From positions 1 through 41,638 of the forward strand of contig JABEVK010000008.1 of assembly GCA_013044245.1 (NCBI GenBank): a DNA stretch of 41,638 bases. The letters are read 5' to 3'. The stretch comes from Spirochaetales bacterium (lineage in GTDB: Bacteria > Spirochaetota > Spirochaetia > JABEVK01). Position numbers and translations under genes: made by a program. Shown piece after piece: positions 1-8,079 of this stretch. The notes under the pieces were generated by a model. It made no database searches. It had not been told where the DNA came from and saw only the letters and a list, made by a program, of their open reading frames with translations. Every line of letters starts with the position of its first letter. Position 1 is the first letter of the stretch.

Positions 1-172
1 ACGAGACACTGGCACCCCAAGCCTGCAGGTCGTGTGCCGTTTGTTCCAAGGTAAGCGGGTTACGGGCGGTTAACAACAGCTCGGCACCTTGGCTGGCCAG
101 ATGACGGGCCAGCGCCAAGCCAACACCCCCCGTAGCACCGGTTACCAACCAGACGGGTTTTAAACTCATCAT
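1..172 (-). CDS. Short-chain dehydrogenase/reductase, N-terminal part only
   Basis: About 57 N-terminal residues are visible; the rest lies beyond the left edge. The protein opens with two adjacent Met codons (172 and 169), then SLKPVWLVTGATGGVGLALA, a Rossmann first strand with the TGxxxGxG dinucleotide-binding loop of classical SDRs. A helix and the second strand (ELLLTARNP) follow, which suggests NADP preference through the Arg. The start is only 2 bases after the stop of the upstream aldo-keto reductase, so the two are almost certainly cotranscribed and translationally coupled. The substrate cannot be told from this fragment. Confidence 0.85.
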   Translation of the reverse strand, partial: MMSLKPVWLVTGATGGVGLALARHLASQGAELLLTARNPLTLEQTAHDLQAWGASVS

Positions 173-174
173 CG

Positions 175-1056
175 TTAAACCTCACTTCGCCAGTCGCGGC
201 CGTGTGTACGAAACAAATCCCGATAATGCTCATACTCGGCTGGCGCCAGGGGGCCATCGTTAAGCCATGCCAACTGCTCGTCGAAGTGAGCTTGGTTTCC
301 TGTTCCAGCAATCGCTGACGTGACCCCCGGGGTAAAGGCGGCAAACCTAAGGGCTGTGTTGCCTCGTTGAAAGCCTTTCTCGTTTAAGAGTCCCATCGTG
401 GTCATTCGTTCCCAATACGTCTCGGCATAGTTACCCACCGGCCTCTGGTCAAACCGCCAGGGTGCGTTACCCAAGGGCCGTTTGGCGATAAAGCCCCTAC
501 CATCCGCCTTCACTTGGGGCAAAAGCGGTATCTTGTCTTGATCAAACAGGTTCACCGAGCCTTCAAACACGTCAAGGTCAGCCAGCCCCAGGGCAAACGC
601 TAAGTCGTCATTGTCCCCCGAATAGCCTATAGCCCGCACCAAGCCCCTCTGTTTGACATTCAAAAGAGCGTGCACCACATCGTACCGCTCAAGCGTCGAG
701 GCCGGACAAGTATGCAAAAGAACAATGTCCAAGTAGTCCGATTTTAAGACCCCCAGGGCTCGTTCTACCCCGCGCACCACACAGTCATAGGTCCAATCAG
801 GAATACCCTCAACCCCGTAGCCCACCTTGGTGCACAACACCGCTTTTTGACGCTGACCATGCAAAAACTTTCCGATTCGCTCTTCGGACAGCCCATAGCC
901 TCGGGCTGTATCCCAAAAGGTTACGCCCTGATCGAGTAAATGCCCTAAAAGAGCGTTAACCTCTTTTTCGGAACGGTCAGACGCGCCGATGTGCCCCGCG
1001 CCAAAACCTAAAGCCGAAAGTTCAATTCCCGTTCGGCCCGTACTTCGGTATTCCAT
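175..1056 (-). CDS. Aldo/keto reductase
   Basis: A 293-residue TIM-barrel NADPH-dependent oxidoreductase of the aldo/keto reductase superfamily, close in size and style to the galactose/fucose dehydrogenase-like branch. The catalytic tetrad is readable: Asp and Tyr in FWDTARGYG, Lys in VLCTKVGYG and His in IVLLHTC. I place the start at 1056 (MEYRSTGRTG) because GGGGAGAG lies 5 bases upstream; the open frame extends five codons further to an ATG that overlaps this ribosome site. It is followed by an SDR gene after 2 bases, forming a small carbonyl-reduction operon, and is divergent from the HU-like gene. The physiological substrate is unknown. Confidence 0.85.
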   Translation of the reverse strand: MEYRSTGRTGIELSALGFGAGHIGASDRSEKEVNALLGHLLDQGVTFWDTARGYGLSEERIGKFLHGQRQKAVLCTKVGYGVEGIPDWTYDCVVRGVERALGVLKSDYLDIVLLHTCPASTLERYDVVHALLNVKQRGLVRAIGYSGDNDDLAFALGLADLDVFEGSVNLFDQDKIPLLPQVKADGRGFIAKRPLGNAPWRFDQRPVGNYAETYWERMTTMGLLNEKGFQRGNTALRFAAFTPGVTSAIAGTGNQAHFDEQLAWLNDGPLAPAEYEHYRDLFRTHGRDWRSEV

Positions 1057-1174
1057 AGTTTCTCTCCCCATCTAAGTTTCTCTTCCCCACGGCATTTCGT
1101 AACCGCCACAAAAAAATTGCCAAAATTTGAAAACTTTTTTGAAGCAGAACCCCCTTAACTCCAGTTCTTGGGTT

Positions 1175-1186
1175 TGATCGCGATCA
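1175..1186. promoter_or_regulatory. 12-bp perfect palindrome between divergent genes
   Basis: TGATCGCGATCA is a perfect palindrome in the roughly 200-base gap between the divergent aldo-keto reductase and HU-like genes. It could be an operator serving one or both promoters, but no regulator is identifiable and a 12-mer palindrome can occur by chance. Confidence 0.25.
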
Positions 1187-1255
1187 GGAAAGTGCGTTGC
1201 GCTTACCACCACCGGCAGACGTGCCGGGCGAAACCAAATTGTAGGAGGTACCACC

Positions 1256-1954
1256 ATGGTACATGTCGCTTATTTTAAACGGGATTTTGGAAAAGGGGAA
1301 ACCTCTTTTGCCCGCCAAATCAACAAGAACAAGATGGCCTTTGAGGACGTCTTGACCCTCATGAGCAAGCAGACGGGCTTGTCCGAGGCTGATATGAGGT
1401 CGGTGTTTGACCATTTTTGCGAACACCTTGCCCTATTTTTACCTCAAGGCCATACGATTCAAACGCCGCTGGGAATCTTTTCACTATCAGTACGTCAGCC
1501 CGTTCCGGTGCCGGGAGCCTTTGTTGATAGTCAAAACATCAGTACCGAAAAAGTGCAAGTTCGCCTGCGGTGCGATCAAGCACTCCTTAACCGTCTCAAG
1601 GCGGAGACAACCTTGCAGGTTGTCGACACGCCTTCTGTTACGTTGCCTACCCTTCTTCGCGCCGAGACTACCGAAAGTGGGGGCTTTAACCGGGGGGTTC
1701 CTGGCGAAGTGCTTCACCTTGTCGGTTCTCGCCTAAAGTTTGCCCCCGAGGATACCAAATCCGGGGTCTTTTTTATCGACAACACGGGCAATCAGACACG
1801 GGCCACCGTTTACAGCCGCGTTGGAAGCAAGCGCATCGATGTCAAAGTGCCTACCCTTTCAGCCGGTGAGTACCACTTGGAAGTCCGAACAACGACGACT
1901 GCCGGCGAGGTTCGTGCCGGTCGACTGGGCGAAAGCTTCACGGTTTTGAGCTGA
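1256..1954 (+). CDS. HU-like DNA-binding protein with C-terminal DUF4469-type domain
   Basis: 232 residues. Residues about 5-100 resemble the long HU/IHF-like domain seen in Bacteroidetes and spirochaete DNA-binding proteins: helices around MAFEDVLTLMSKQTGLSEADMRSVFDHF, then a beta arm with TPLGIFSLSVRQP. Residues about 150-232 form a beta-rich domain (FAPEDTKSGVFFIDN..., AGEYHLEV) like the Ig/transthyretin-type DUF4469. A strong GTAGGAGG lies 6 bases before the ATG at 1256, and a factor-independent terminator follows, so this is a monocistronic, probably well-expressed gene. The family is thought to bind DNA; the role of the C-terminal domain is not established. Confidence 0.75.
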   Translation: MVHVAYFKRDFGKGETSFARQINKNKMAFEDVLTLMSKQTGLSEADMRSVFDHFCEHLALFLPQGHTIQTPLGIFSLSVRQPVPVPGAFVDSQNISTEKVQVRLRCDQALLNRLKAETTLQVVDTPSVTLPTLLRAETTESGGFNRGVPGEVLHLVGSRLKFAPEDTKSGVFFIDNTGNQTRATVYSRVGSKRIDVKVPTLSAGEYHLEVRTTTTAGEVRAGRLGESFTVLS

Positions 1955-1996
1955 CGTTTGACCTAACTTTACCCGGACAGGGGAAGTTCAAACAGG

Positions 1997-2027
1997 GCGT
2001 CGCGGGGAAACTCGCGGCGCTTTTTTT
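1997..2027 (+). terminator. Rho-independent terminator of the HU-like gene
   Basis: An 8-bp stem (1997-2004 with 2013-2020, one G-T pair) closes an 8-base loop and is followed directly by seven T residues (2021-2027). It sits 43 bases after the stop codon. Confidence 0.85.
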
Positions 2028-2269
2028 GGGCGAACAAAGCTGGCGACCGAAAAATTTGTGTCACAAAACCGCCAAGATCGTGTCTATAACATCACAGGTT
2101 TGTGACTATAACACGTCGTGATGGTGACTTAAACAGGACAAGATCGTGACTTAATCGTGGGGAGATTCAGCCTGCTCCGGACGGCCGCCGCTGAAGACCT
2201 ACACCTCAAGTCTTGAGGTCAAAGTCCCTGCTTAAGCAAGCCTAAAAAGGGCAAATTTTATGTATTGAC
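2028..2269. other. Non-coding stretch before the decayed ATPase
   Basis: No convincing gene. The stretch has several copies of the short word GTGACT/GTGTCT and two copies of AAGATCGTGAC-like sequence (around 2074 and 2139), giving a loosely repetitive look. It probably marks the junction where the 5' part of the following broken gene was lost. Confidence 0.4.
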
Positions 2270-3206
2270 AATGGGGTCCACTATACAGAAGGAAGGGTCC
2301 GGTTCGACGAACAGCTCAGGCAGGAAATTGACTGGAAAAAAGAAATAGACAACACACATGTTAACAACTTTCTTTCGATGGCGCGCCTCTCACCGCGCGA
2401 AGACCTGCTGAGTTTGCTTTTTAACCTTGGTGCGGGAGAATATCGGAACGAAGATTTTTACCTCAACAATGCCGGCTGTCTTTTTTTCTCCAAAGAGCCG
2501 TCTGTTCGTTTTATCCATACCGGAGTAGTCTGTGGACTTTATAAAGGCACCGGGAAAACGACGATACTTGACCGGAAAGAATTTAACGGCACCCTCACCG
2601 AAAACGTGGATGCTTCCCTTCTGTTCCTCAAGCAGCACCTCAAACTTCGCTTCGAGATAACCGGAGTGGACGCACGGCGCAGGGAAAAACTGGAAATCCC
2701 AGAAGTTGCCCTCCGGGAAGCAATCATCAACGCCGTAACGCACCGCGATTACTTTGAAAAAGGCGCACAGGTCATGATCGAAATATTCGATGACCGGGTT
2801 GAGATTTCAAATCCCGGCGGACTTCCCCGCGCCCTGCCTCCCGACCAGTTCGGCAAACGCAGCGTCTGCCGGAATCGACCGTATCCGCAATGCCCTCGCC
2901 GAAGCCGGATGCAAACCGCCTGAAATCAAAACGCAGGATTACTTTGTCATCACCTTTTTACGGGAACTTACCCCTCAAGTTACCCCTCAAGTTACCCATC
3001 AAGTCGCTGAGTTAGTGGCAGTTTTTACGGATGAAGAAACATTAACCCGTTCTGAAATGATGGAACGACTCGTTCTAAAAGACCGTATGCATTTTATGGC
3101 TGCATACATCGAACCGGCATTGGTTGCTGGCTTGATAGAGATGACTATTCCCGAAAAACCAAACAGCAGATTTCAAAAATACCGCCTCGTCAAGGATAAA
3201 ACATGA
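2270..3206 (+). pseudogene. Broken RecG-like / AlbA_2-HATPase family transcriptional regulator
   Basis: Remnant of a protein of the 'ATP-binding protein / RecG-like helicase-related' group, normally an AlbA_2 (Schlafen-like) DNA-binding domain, a GHKL-type ATPase and a C-terminal winged helix. The AlbA_2 domain is missing. What remains starts around GRVRFDEQLRQEIDW and has no start codon of its own before 2378. The ATPase part is clear: REAIINAVTHRDY, then IFDDRVEISNPGGLP. At about 2858 the frame breaks and roughly 15-20 residues are absent: the text passes from GKRSVCRN directly into GIDRIRNALAEAG in another frame, then into repeated TPQVTPQVTHQV and a winged-helix end stopping at 3206. Both the truncation and the internal deletion mean it cannot be functional. 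Confidence 0.8.
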
Positions 3207-3225
3207 CACTTTCGATTTTTGTCCG

Positions 3226-4692
3226 GTGTATGACCAAGAAAGAAAAATTGCTAATGTATACATTAGCAAAATATCGGCTCACGGTTTATCTGGACTTGCC
3301 CAATCAAAACAAAGCGGAGGCCAATGCCAGATTCAGTTCGCCGGATTGAGTGCCTGTGCAAACCCGGCATCTTCGTCCCCAACCAGTGTCACAACTCTAA
3401 ACTTGAGCGCTACAAAGGCAAGGTTGCTGATCGGCGGAACGCCTTTCCAATTGTCGGCAACCGTCACACCCACGACCAATGCTGTTTCCTGGACAAGCAG
3501 CAACAGTGCCGTTGCCACAGTCTCCAGTAGCGGAGTGGTAACTGTCCTTTCTGTTGGCTCAGCCACCATTACCGCTACCAGCGGTTCGATATCGGCAACC
3601 TGTGATATTACCGGCAATGTCTTGTTCATTACCGGTTCCATCATAACCAGCAGTGGCAATCAAGTTCCCGTCTATTGGAGAAATGGCGTTCAAACAATCT
3701 TAACTACCACCCCAGACCAACCCAATGGAACAACCTGCGGCCTTTCAACCAGCGGCAATGACATTATTGTTTGTGGATATAAAGCAAATGCAGATTGGAG
3801 CTCGGTCACCCCTGTTTATTGGCAGAACGGGAACAGTCATGCTTTGGCAATCCCAACGGGCTACTACAGCACTGGCGGGGAATGGATAGACCAATCAACC
3901 GACGCCGCGGGCAATAGCTATATCCGTGGAACATTGGTCTCTCGTGCCAATCATAATAATATTCCCGGATACTGGTTGAACGGAACCTGGACACCGTTGT
4001 CCATGACATTAGCGCCAGGAGTTACAGCCAGTTCCGGTGATATCAACACCACCTATTGGGACAGTACCACCAAATATTGGGGAGGATGGTTAGTCGATCC
4101 AACAACCAACAAACAGGTGCCGGTTTATTGGGCGAATGGAGTTGTATCAGTTGTATCCTTAGGCACGGGGCAAATTGCAAGCGATGCAGCCACCTACAAT
4201 GGAGCTTTCATCTCTTCCATCGTCGGTCCCCCAGACCTACCCAGTGTTACTTTTTTCCTGAGCGCAAATGATTCCAACTATAGACCAATGGACCCCACGA
4301 TGTTGACTAACGGAATGTATACGCCCGTATCAACTGGCGGGACATCTAACGGCGTGATCTGGTTTGCTTCTACTCTCAAAAATGGAACAATCATCGCACA
4401 AGGTGGCATAGGGTCATCGGTCAATTTCTATAATGCCGCTCCAATGTATTGGAAAAATTGGCAGGTTATTCAGCTTACTACTCCAAATGGCTACCCCTTT
4501 GGTAACGCCGGAAGTTGGCAGTATACCGACTCCGCTGACCTGGTGTTTACTGGGAATATCGGATCGACCACAACAGAACAGCTTCCGGTGTACTGGCTAA
4601 ACAATTCTATCGTTTCCCTTCCTTTAGGTAGCTATAATGGTATATCTAATATCAGCGGGGAGGCGAAGAACTGCACTCTAGTCAATTATTAA
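3226..4692 (+). CDS. Ig-like (Big_2) surface lipoprotein with YW repeats, signal peptide lost
   Basis: A 488-residue open frame. Residues about 54-128 are a bacterial Ig-like Big_2 domain (TPTTNAVSWTSSNSAVATVS, then GSATITATSG). Residues 145-470 carry six copies of a unit centred on [V/T/I/A/L]P-x-YW-x-N (Tyr-Trp at 150, 198, 249, 301, 408 and 456), probably beta-propeller or beta-solenoid blades. A textbook lipobox LSAC stands at 41-44, but the 40 residues before it are polar, with no hydrophobic signal peptide. No upstream reading frame supplies one, so the native 5' end seems to have been replaced. There is no ribosome site before the ATG at 3226. Most likely a decaying or silent outer-surface lipoprotein of spirochaete type. 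Confidence 0.6.
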   Translation: MYDQERKIANVYISKISAHGLSGLAQSKQSGGQCQIQFAGLSACANPASSSPTSVTTLNLSATKARLLIGGTPFQLSATVTPTTNAVSWTSSNSAVATVSSSGVVTVLSVGSATITATSGSISATCDITGNVLFITGSIITSSGNQVPVYWRNGVQTILTTTPDQPNGTTCGLSTSGNDIIVCGYKANADWSSVTPVYWQNGNSHALAIPTGYYSTGGEWIDQSTDAAGNSYIRGTLVSRANHNNIPGYWLNGTWTPLSMTLAPGVTASSGDINTTYWDSTTKYWGGWLVDPTTNKQVPVYWANGVVSVVSLGTGQIASDAATYNGAFISSIVGPPDLPSVTFFLSANDSNYRPMDPTMLTNGMYTPVSTGGTSNGVIWFASTLKNGTIIAQGGIGSSVNFYNAAPMYWKNWQVIQLTTPNGYPFGNAGSWQYTDSADLVFTGNIGSTTTEQLPVYWLNNSIVSLPLGSYNGISNISGEAKNCTLVNY

Positions 4693-4727
4693 GCCTTGGA
4701 CATCACAATTTGCCCCCTACTGACAAT

Positions 4728-4838
4728 AGTGGACAGTATATCGAACTGACGAAGTATGCGGTAGCTTTTTTTAAAATCTCTTTCCGTGTCCCCTCGGCTT
4801 TCAGTTCGTCTGAAATAAGTTAGGAACCGCTGTCCACT
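4728..4838. repeat. IS3-like terminal inverted repeats, MITE-like remnant
   Basis: AGTGGACAG at 4728-4736 and its perfect complement at 4830-4838 bracket about 90 bases with no gene. The left arm sits in the context ACAATAGTGGACAG, reminiscent of IS3-family ends. It is either a deleted insertion sequence or a miniature element, consistent with the decayed genes to its left. Confidence 0.45.
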
Positions 4839-4870
4839 GAAACCAGTATGGTTTATTTTTCGTTGGCTTC

Positions 4871-4900
4871 TTGAAAAAGATCTTACCGTTGTCCTAGACT
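4871..4900 (+). promoter_or_regulatory. Candidate promoter of the ECF sigma gene
   Basis: A -35 box TTGAAA (4871-4876) and a -10 box TAGACT (4895-4900) stand 18 bases apart. The GTG start codon begins at 4908, so the expected transcription start coincides with it. No Shine-Dalgarno site lies between them. Confidence 0.5.
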
Positions 4901-4907
4901 TACCTCC

Positions 4908-5516
4908 GTGGGAAAAATCACCAGATCAAATGAGGACTGGCTTGCGGCCTTAAGCCAAACCGGTCAAACCCGTGACCGGGCCCTGCGGGATCTTAGGTAC
5001 CTCCTCCTCAAAGGCCTTAACTTGGGCTTTCGAGGGCAACCTCCCCAAAAAGACCGCGAGTTTCACGCCCTGTTTGAGGATTTTGTCCAAGATGCCATGA
5101 TAACCATTCTTGAGCACTTAGCCGATTTTAAAGGGAATTCTAGGTTTACCACGTGGGCGCACAAAATTTGCCTGCGTAAGGCTTTTTCCGAGTTACGACG
5201 GCGACGTTGGAAAGACGTCTCGCTACAAAGCATGGTCGATATGGGGCATGAGCCGGAGGCTAAAAGGGAAGATTCCACCCAAGCTGTGCATACCAATACC
5301 ATGATGGAATGGCTTCACAAAGTCATGAACGATGAATTGTCCGAGAAACAGCGAATCGCTTTGCAAGCTGTTGCTTTACAAGGTATGCCCCTAGAAGAAG
5401 TAGCTCGGCGCATGGATTCTAACCGGAATTCGTTGTATAAATTATTACATGATGCTCGACTAAAGCTAAAGAAATGCCTAGAACGCGATGGCTTTAGCAC
5501 AGGGATGTCACCATGA
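4908..5516 (+). CDS. ECF-type RNA polymerase sigma factor
   Basis: 202 residues, with sigma region 2 at about 50-105 (FVQDAMITILEHLADFKGNSRFTTW, then KICLRKAFSELRRRRW) and region 4 at about 140-192 (LSEKQRIALQAVALQGMPLEEVARRM, then NRNSLYKLLHDARLKLK). Such factors direct RNA polymerase to stress-response promoters. The start is taken as GTG at 4908 because the N-terminal WLAALSQ...RALRDLRYLLLKGL segment matches the usual N-terminus of this ECF group. The codon has no ribosome site and lies just past a -10 box, so translation may be leaderless. The stop overlaps the start of the anti-sigma gene (ATGA), as expected for a sigma/anti-sigma pair. Confidence 0.88.
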   Translation: MGKITRSNEDWLAALSQTGQTRDRALRDLRYLLLKGLNLGFRGQPPQKDREFHALFEDFVQDAMITILEHLADFKGNSRFTTWAHKICLRKAFSELRRRRWKDVSLQSMVDMGHEPEAKREDSTQAVHTNTMMEWLHKVMNDELSEKQRIALQAVALQGMPLEEVARRMDSNRNSLYKLLHDARLKLKKCLERDGFSTGMSP

Positions 5517-5737
5517 AAGAAAATTCCATTCAAAAAATCTCCCAGATGATCGCCAACACAGCACCCCAAGAACTGACTTGCGATGAGGTTTTTCAAGTTC
5601 TTCATCAATACGCAGATATCGTCAGCCGTGGTGAAGACGCCTCACAGCTTCTGCCTGATGTTCACCGTCATTTAGAGAGCTGTCCCGATTGCCGTGAGGA
5701 ATATGAGGCCCTCTTAAGAGCCATAAAAGCCAAGTAA
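5513..5737 (+). CDS. Small zinc-finger anti-sigma factor, cytoplasmic
   Basis: 74 residues with the zinc-binding anti-sigma (ZAS) signature: Cys23 upstream and HxxxCxxC at His53, Cys57 and Cys60 (HLESCPDC). No membrane segment is present, so it would act as a free cytoplasmic partner that sequesters the sigma factor and may release it when the zinc thiols are oxidised. It overlaps the sigma gene by 4 bases. Family members of this size with no transmembrane helix are often thiol-redox sensors; that role here is an inference. It could also be a sigma-linked zinc-finger protein with a different partner. Confidence 0.78.
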   Translation: MKENSIQKISQMIANTAPQELTCDEVFQVLHQYADIVSRGEDASQLLPDVHRHLESCPDCREEYEALLRAIKAK

Positions 5738-5836
5738 GAGCTTCTCGTGGGCCTACCCTACGGCCGTCTCGGACCTCAAGTACATGATTCAAGTACAGGA
5801 TTAGTACAGACTAAGAAAAGGGCAAAATGAGACCAC

Positions 5837-5869
5837 CCCGTTGATTCCAACGATTAGGGAATCAACGGG
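5837..5869. terminator. Bidirectional hairpin terminator between convergent genes
   Basis: A perfect 12-bp stem (5837-5848 with 5858-5869) closes a 9-base loop, midway between the anti-sigma gene and the convergent DipZ gene. The T tract is short on either strand (TTTC on the plus side), so it may act more as a transcript end or processing hairpin. Confidence 0.65.
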
Positions 5870-5880
5870 TTTCAGAAGCT

Positions 5881-7581
5881 TTAGCCAAAGGTAAAAGAGT
5901 AGACTTTCACGGGGCCTTGAAATTTCAAGGTTACGGTTCCCGAAATCTCGTGCGTACCCGAGTAAAGTTCATAGAGGCGGTCTTGATCGAGAGTAAGTAC
6001 TCCTCGGTGAACGTCTGGAGTACTCACGTTTTGTCCATTGACACTTACAAAAACAGTCTTTGAAGCGTCTTTGATAGGATTGATCACCAGATACACCTTT
6101 TGGGCGCGAAACTTGAGGGTGAGCGAAGCAGAGCCACGGTTCTCGGCGAACTGTTTACCGACCCGCCATTCGCCTGTTAGACCCCAATTCGAGCTCACCA
6201 TGCCCTGGGGAAGTCCGTAGTGAGCAAACTGATTGGGTACCATCGGCCCGGTTCCCACAAAGCCCGAGGCCCTTGCCCAGCCGAGGTAGGTTTCAGGAGT
6301 TCTATCGGCGCTTTGTGGCAGCGTTGACGGGATGGTCGTCGCTGCCAAAGTTTCGTGAGTCCCCAAGAGTTTCTGAATATTTCGTTCTGTCGCCGCATAC
6401 CCCCCCTCGCCAAAATGACTCTCGATAAGATTCCCGTCTTTATCAAAAAGGTATTCGGCCGGCCAGTATTGGTTATGGAAGGCATTCCAAATTCCGAACT
6501 TGTTGTCTTGGACAACAGGCCACCTCACACCAAGGTCTTTCACAGCCTGACGGACATTAGACTCCTTGTGTTCAAAGGCAAACTCGGGTGAGTGAACACC
6601 GACAATCACCAGACCTTTGTCTTGATACTTCTGGTACCAGGCTTTCAAGTACGGTAATGTCCGCAGGCAGTTGATGCACGAATACGTCCAAAAATCTACC
6701 AACACGACCTTTCCTCGCAGAGAGGCCATCGTTAAGGGCGGTGAATTGATCCAAACGCCCGAAGCATGGCTGAATGCACCCGCCGGAACCTGTGCAGAGC
6801 TTGCCGTCAGACTCATCTGTCGTTGCTCTAGCTCTTTTTTGACATCCTTTTGATTTTCGATGGCTGTGAGACCAGCTCCGTAGCTGGGGAACGTTTTCAA
6901 AAGCCACGTCTCGACACCACGGTCCCACCCCGCCAAGATCGCGATTCCGGTGACCAGCATGAGCACCCCAAAAATCCGCTGTATAGACCCCGAATGGCGG
7001 GTAAAAAAGGGAAAACGGTTCAGTAAGCTTCTTCCCCCTTGCAAGATCAGGAAGAGAGGGACCGCCGTTCCGGCTGAGTACGCCAATGTGATAAAGATGC
7101 TCCCCGCATCAACGGTCTGGCTGAGCGCCAATGAAACCACAGAAGCCATGATGGGGCCGACACAAGGGGTCCAGACCAAACCCAAACTGGCACCTAAAAG
7201 AATACCGCTAAAGAACCCGCTGGGGGTTTTCTTTCCAAACTTTGGGGCAGATTGCGAAGCGAACCGTCCACTGACCGCTGTGGCTGCCCTCATGAACCCG
7301 TCTTTAAGAACCGGTATAACTAAGACCAGACCAAAGAGTGTGATTAGCCCCGCGGCTATCCAGCGAAGCAGATCGGGGTCAAAATGCAACGCTTGGACCA
7401 AGGCTGACAGGGTTAAAGTAAACACTGTAAAGCTGGCAATAAAGCCCGTGACGACACCCCAAGGGCGGGCTTTGCCTCCCCCTGCCGAACTCCCCAGGAC
7501 GACGGGAAGGACGGGGAGGATACACGGCGAAAGGATCGTAACGATACCGGCCAAGAACGCGAAGCCAATCAACACTCCCAT
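5881..7581 (-). CDS. DipZ-like CcdA-thioredoxin fusion
   Basis: 566 residues in three parts. Residues 1-220 form a CcdA/DsbD-type membrane domain with the paired cysteines Cys20 (ILSPCILPVLP) and Cys140 (VWTPCVGPIMA), which carry electrons across the membrane. Residues about 265-410 are a TlpA-like extracytoplasmic thioredoxin with a CINC site at 302-305 (DFWTYSCINCLRTLP). Residues about 430-566 are a beta-rich domain as in mycobacterial DipZ. The protein would pass cytoplasmic reducing power to exported thiols. It lies 3 bases after the secreted thioredoxin gene, presumably its redox partner, in a two-gene operon. Confidence 0.85.
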   Translation of the reverse strand: MGVLIGFAFLAGIVTILSPCILPVLPVVLGSSAGGGKARPWGVVTGFIASFTVFTLTLSALVQALHFDPDLLRWIAAGLITLFGLVLVIPVLKDGFMRAATAVSGRFASQSAPKFGKKTPSGFFSGILLGASLGLVWTPCVGPIMASVVSLALSQTVDAGSIFITLAYSAGTAVPLFLILQGGRSLLNRFPFFTRHSGSIQRIFGVLMLVTGIAILAGWDRGVETWLLKTFPSYGAGLTAIENQKDVKKELEQRQMSLTASSAQVPAGAFSHASGVWINSPPLTMASLRGKVVLVDFWTYSCINCLRTLPYLKAWYQKYQDKGLVIVGVHSPEFAFEHKESNVRQAVKDLGVRWPVVQDNKFGIWNAFHNQYWPAEYLFDKDGNLIESHFGEGGYAATERNIQKLLGTHETLAATTIPSTLPQSADRTPETYLGWARASGFVGTGPMVPNQFAHYGLPQGMVSSNWGLTGEWRVGKQFAENRGSASLTLKFRAQKVYLVINPIKDASKTVFVSVNGQNVSTPDVHRGVLTLDQDRLYELYSGTHEISGTVTLKFQGPVKVYSFTFG

Positions 7582-7584
7582 AAT

Positions 7585-8043
7585 TTACGCCTTTGCCAAA
7601 ATGCTTTGTACGGTCGTCGTCCCCGACCAAATCTTCTTTTGGTTCCCCTGGGCGTCGATCTCAACGAAGGTATGTTGTTGCGTGATACCGTACTTTGTCT
7701 TAAGGGCCGAAGCCGTGTCGTAATTCACAACGACCAAACGAACGTTGTCGGGAATATCCTGATAATGGGCCTTGAGGTTTTTGTACGTTGCTTGGCAGGT
7801 CGGGCACCAGCTGGCGGCAAAAAAGTAAATCACCGTATGGTCCTTAGCCATGGCTTCGGCAGACGCCTGGGTCGTGAACGGGACAACCTCGGGAGCCATT
7901 CCCGAAAGATCATAGAAAGGCGAGGACCCGTTAGACATCGAATTGTTCGACATCGAGCCGCCCGAGGATTCCTGCTGGCCATTGGCCCAAGCCAGGCCAG
8001 CCATGGTTAACGCTACCAAGGTAGCCATCACCAATTTTTTCAT
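7585..8043 (-). CDS. Exported thioredoxin-family protein
   Basis: 152 residues. A signal peptide (MKKLVMATLVALTMAGLAWA) is cut before NGQQE, an N-terminal style typical of spirochaete exported proteins. A Ser/Asn/Met-rich linker (about 27-42) precedes a thioredoxin fold with a CPTC site at 80-83 (FFAASWCPTC) and the cis-Pro region replaced by QQHTF. No lipobox Cys is present, so it should be periplasmic. A strong TAGGAGG lies 6 bases from the ATG. It leads an operon with the DipZ-like protein, which probably keeps it reduced. Confidence 0.85.
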   Translation of the reverse strand: MKKLVMATLVALTMAGLAWANGQQESSGGSMSNNSMSNGSSPFYDLSGMAPEVVPFTTQASAEAMAKDHTVIYFFAASWCPTCQATYKNLKAHYQDIPDNVRLVVVNYDTASALKTKYGITQQHTFVEIDAQGNQKKIWSGTTTVQSILAKA

Positions 8044-8061
8044 TTTAACCTCCTAAGGTTG

Positions 8062-8079
8062 CGCCTTTTTCAAAAGGCG
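8062..8079 (-). promoter_or_regulatory. Hairpin in the 5' leader of the thioredoxin operon
   Basis: A perfect 8-bp stem with a 2-base loop (CGCCTTTT-tc-AAAAGGCG) lies between the predicted transcription start near 8084 and the ribosome site. Directly after it, AACCT-TAGG-AGGTT can fold so that part of the Shine-Dalgarno is paired. This could limit translation, but no ligand-binding architecture is recognisable. Confidence 0.4.

Noticed and set aside
1072-1257. Minus-strand open frame before the HU-like gene
   Set aside because: Covers the divergent promoter region and has no protein-like composition or ribosome site.
2954-3010. Tandem CCTCAAGTTA repeats as a possible CRISPR or regulatory array
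   Set aside because: They encode the TPQVTPQVTHQV linker usual in this ATPase family and have no spacer structure.
3238-3355. Short plus-strand frame starting MTKKEKLLMYTLAKYRL in the same region as the lipoprotein 5' end
   Set aside because: About 39 codons, no ribosome site at the ATG and no family resemblance; it also does not supply a signal peptide.
6950-7723. 257-codon plus-strand frame inside the DipZ gene
   Set aside because: Antisense shadow with Lys/Pro/Arg-rich text; the minus-strand product is clear.
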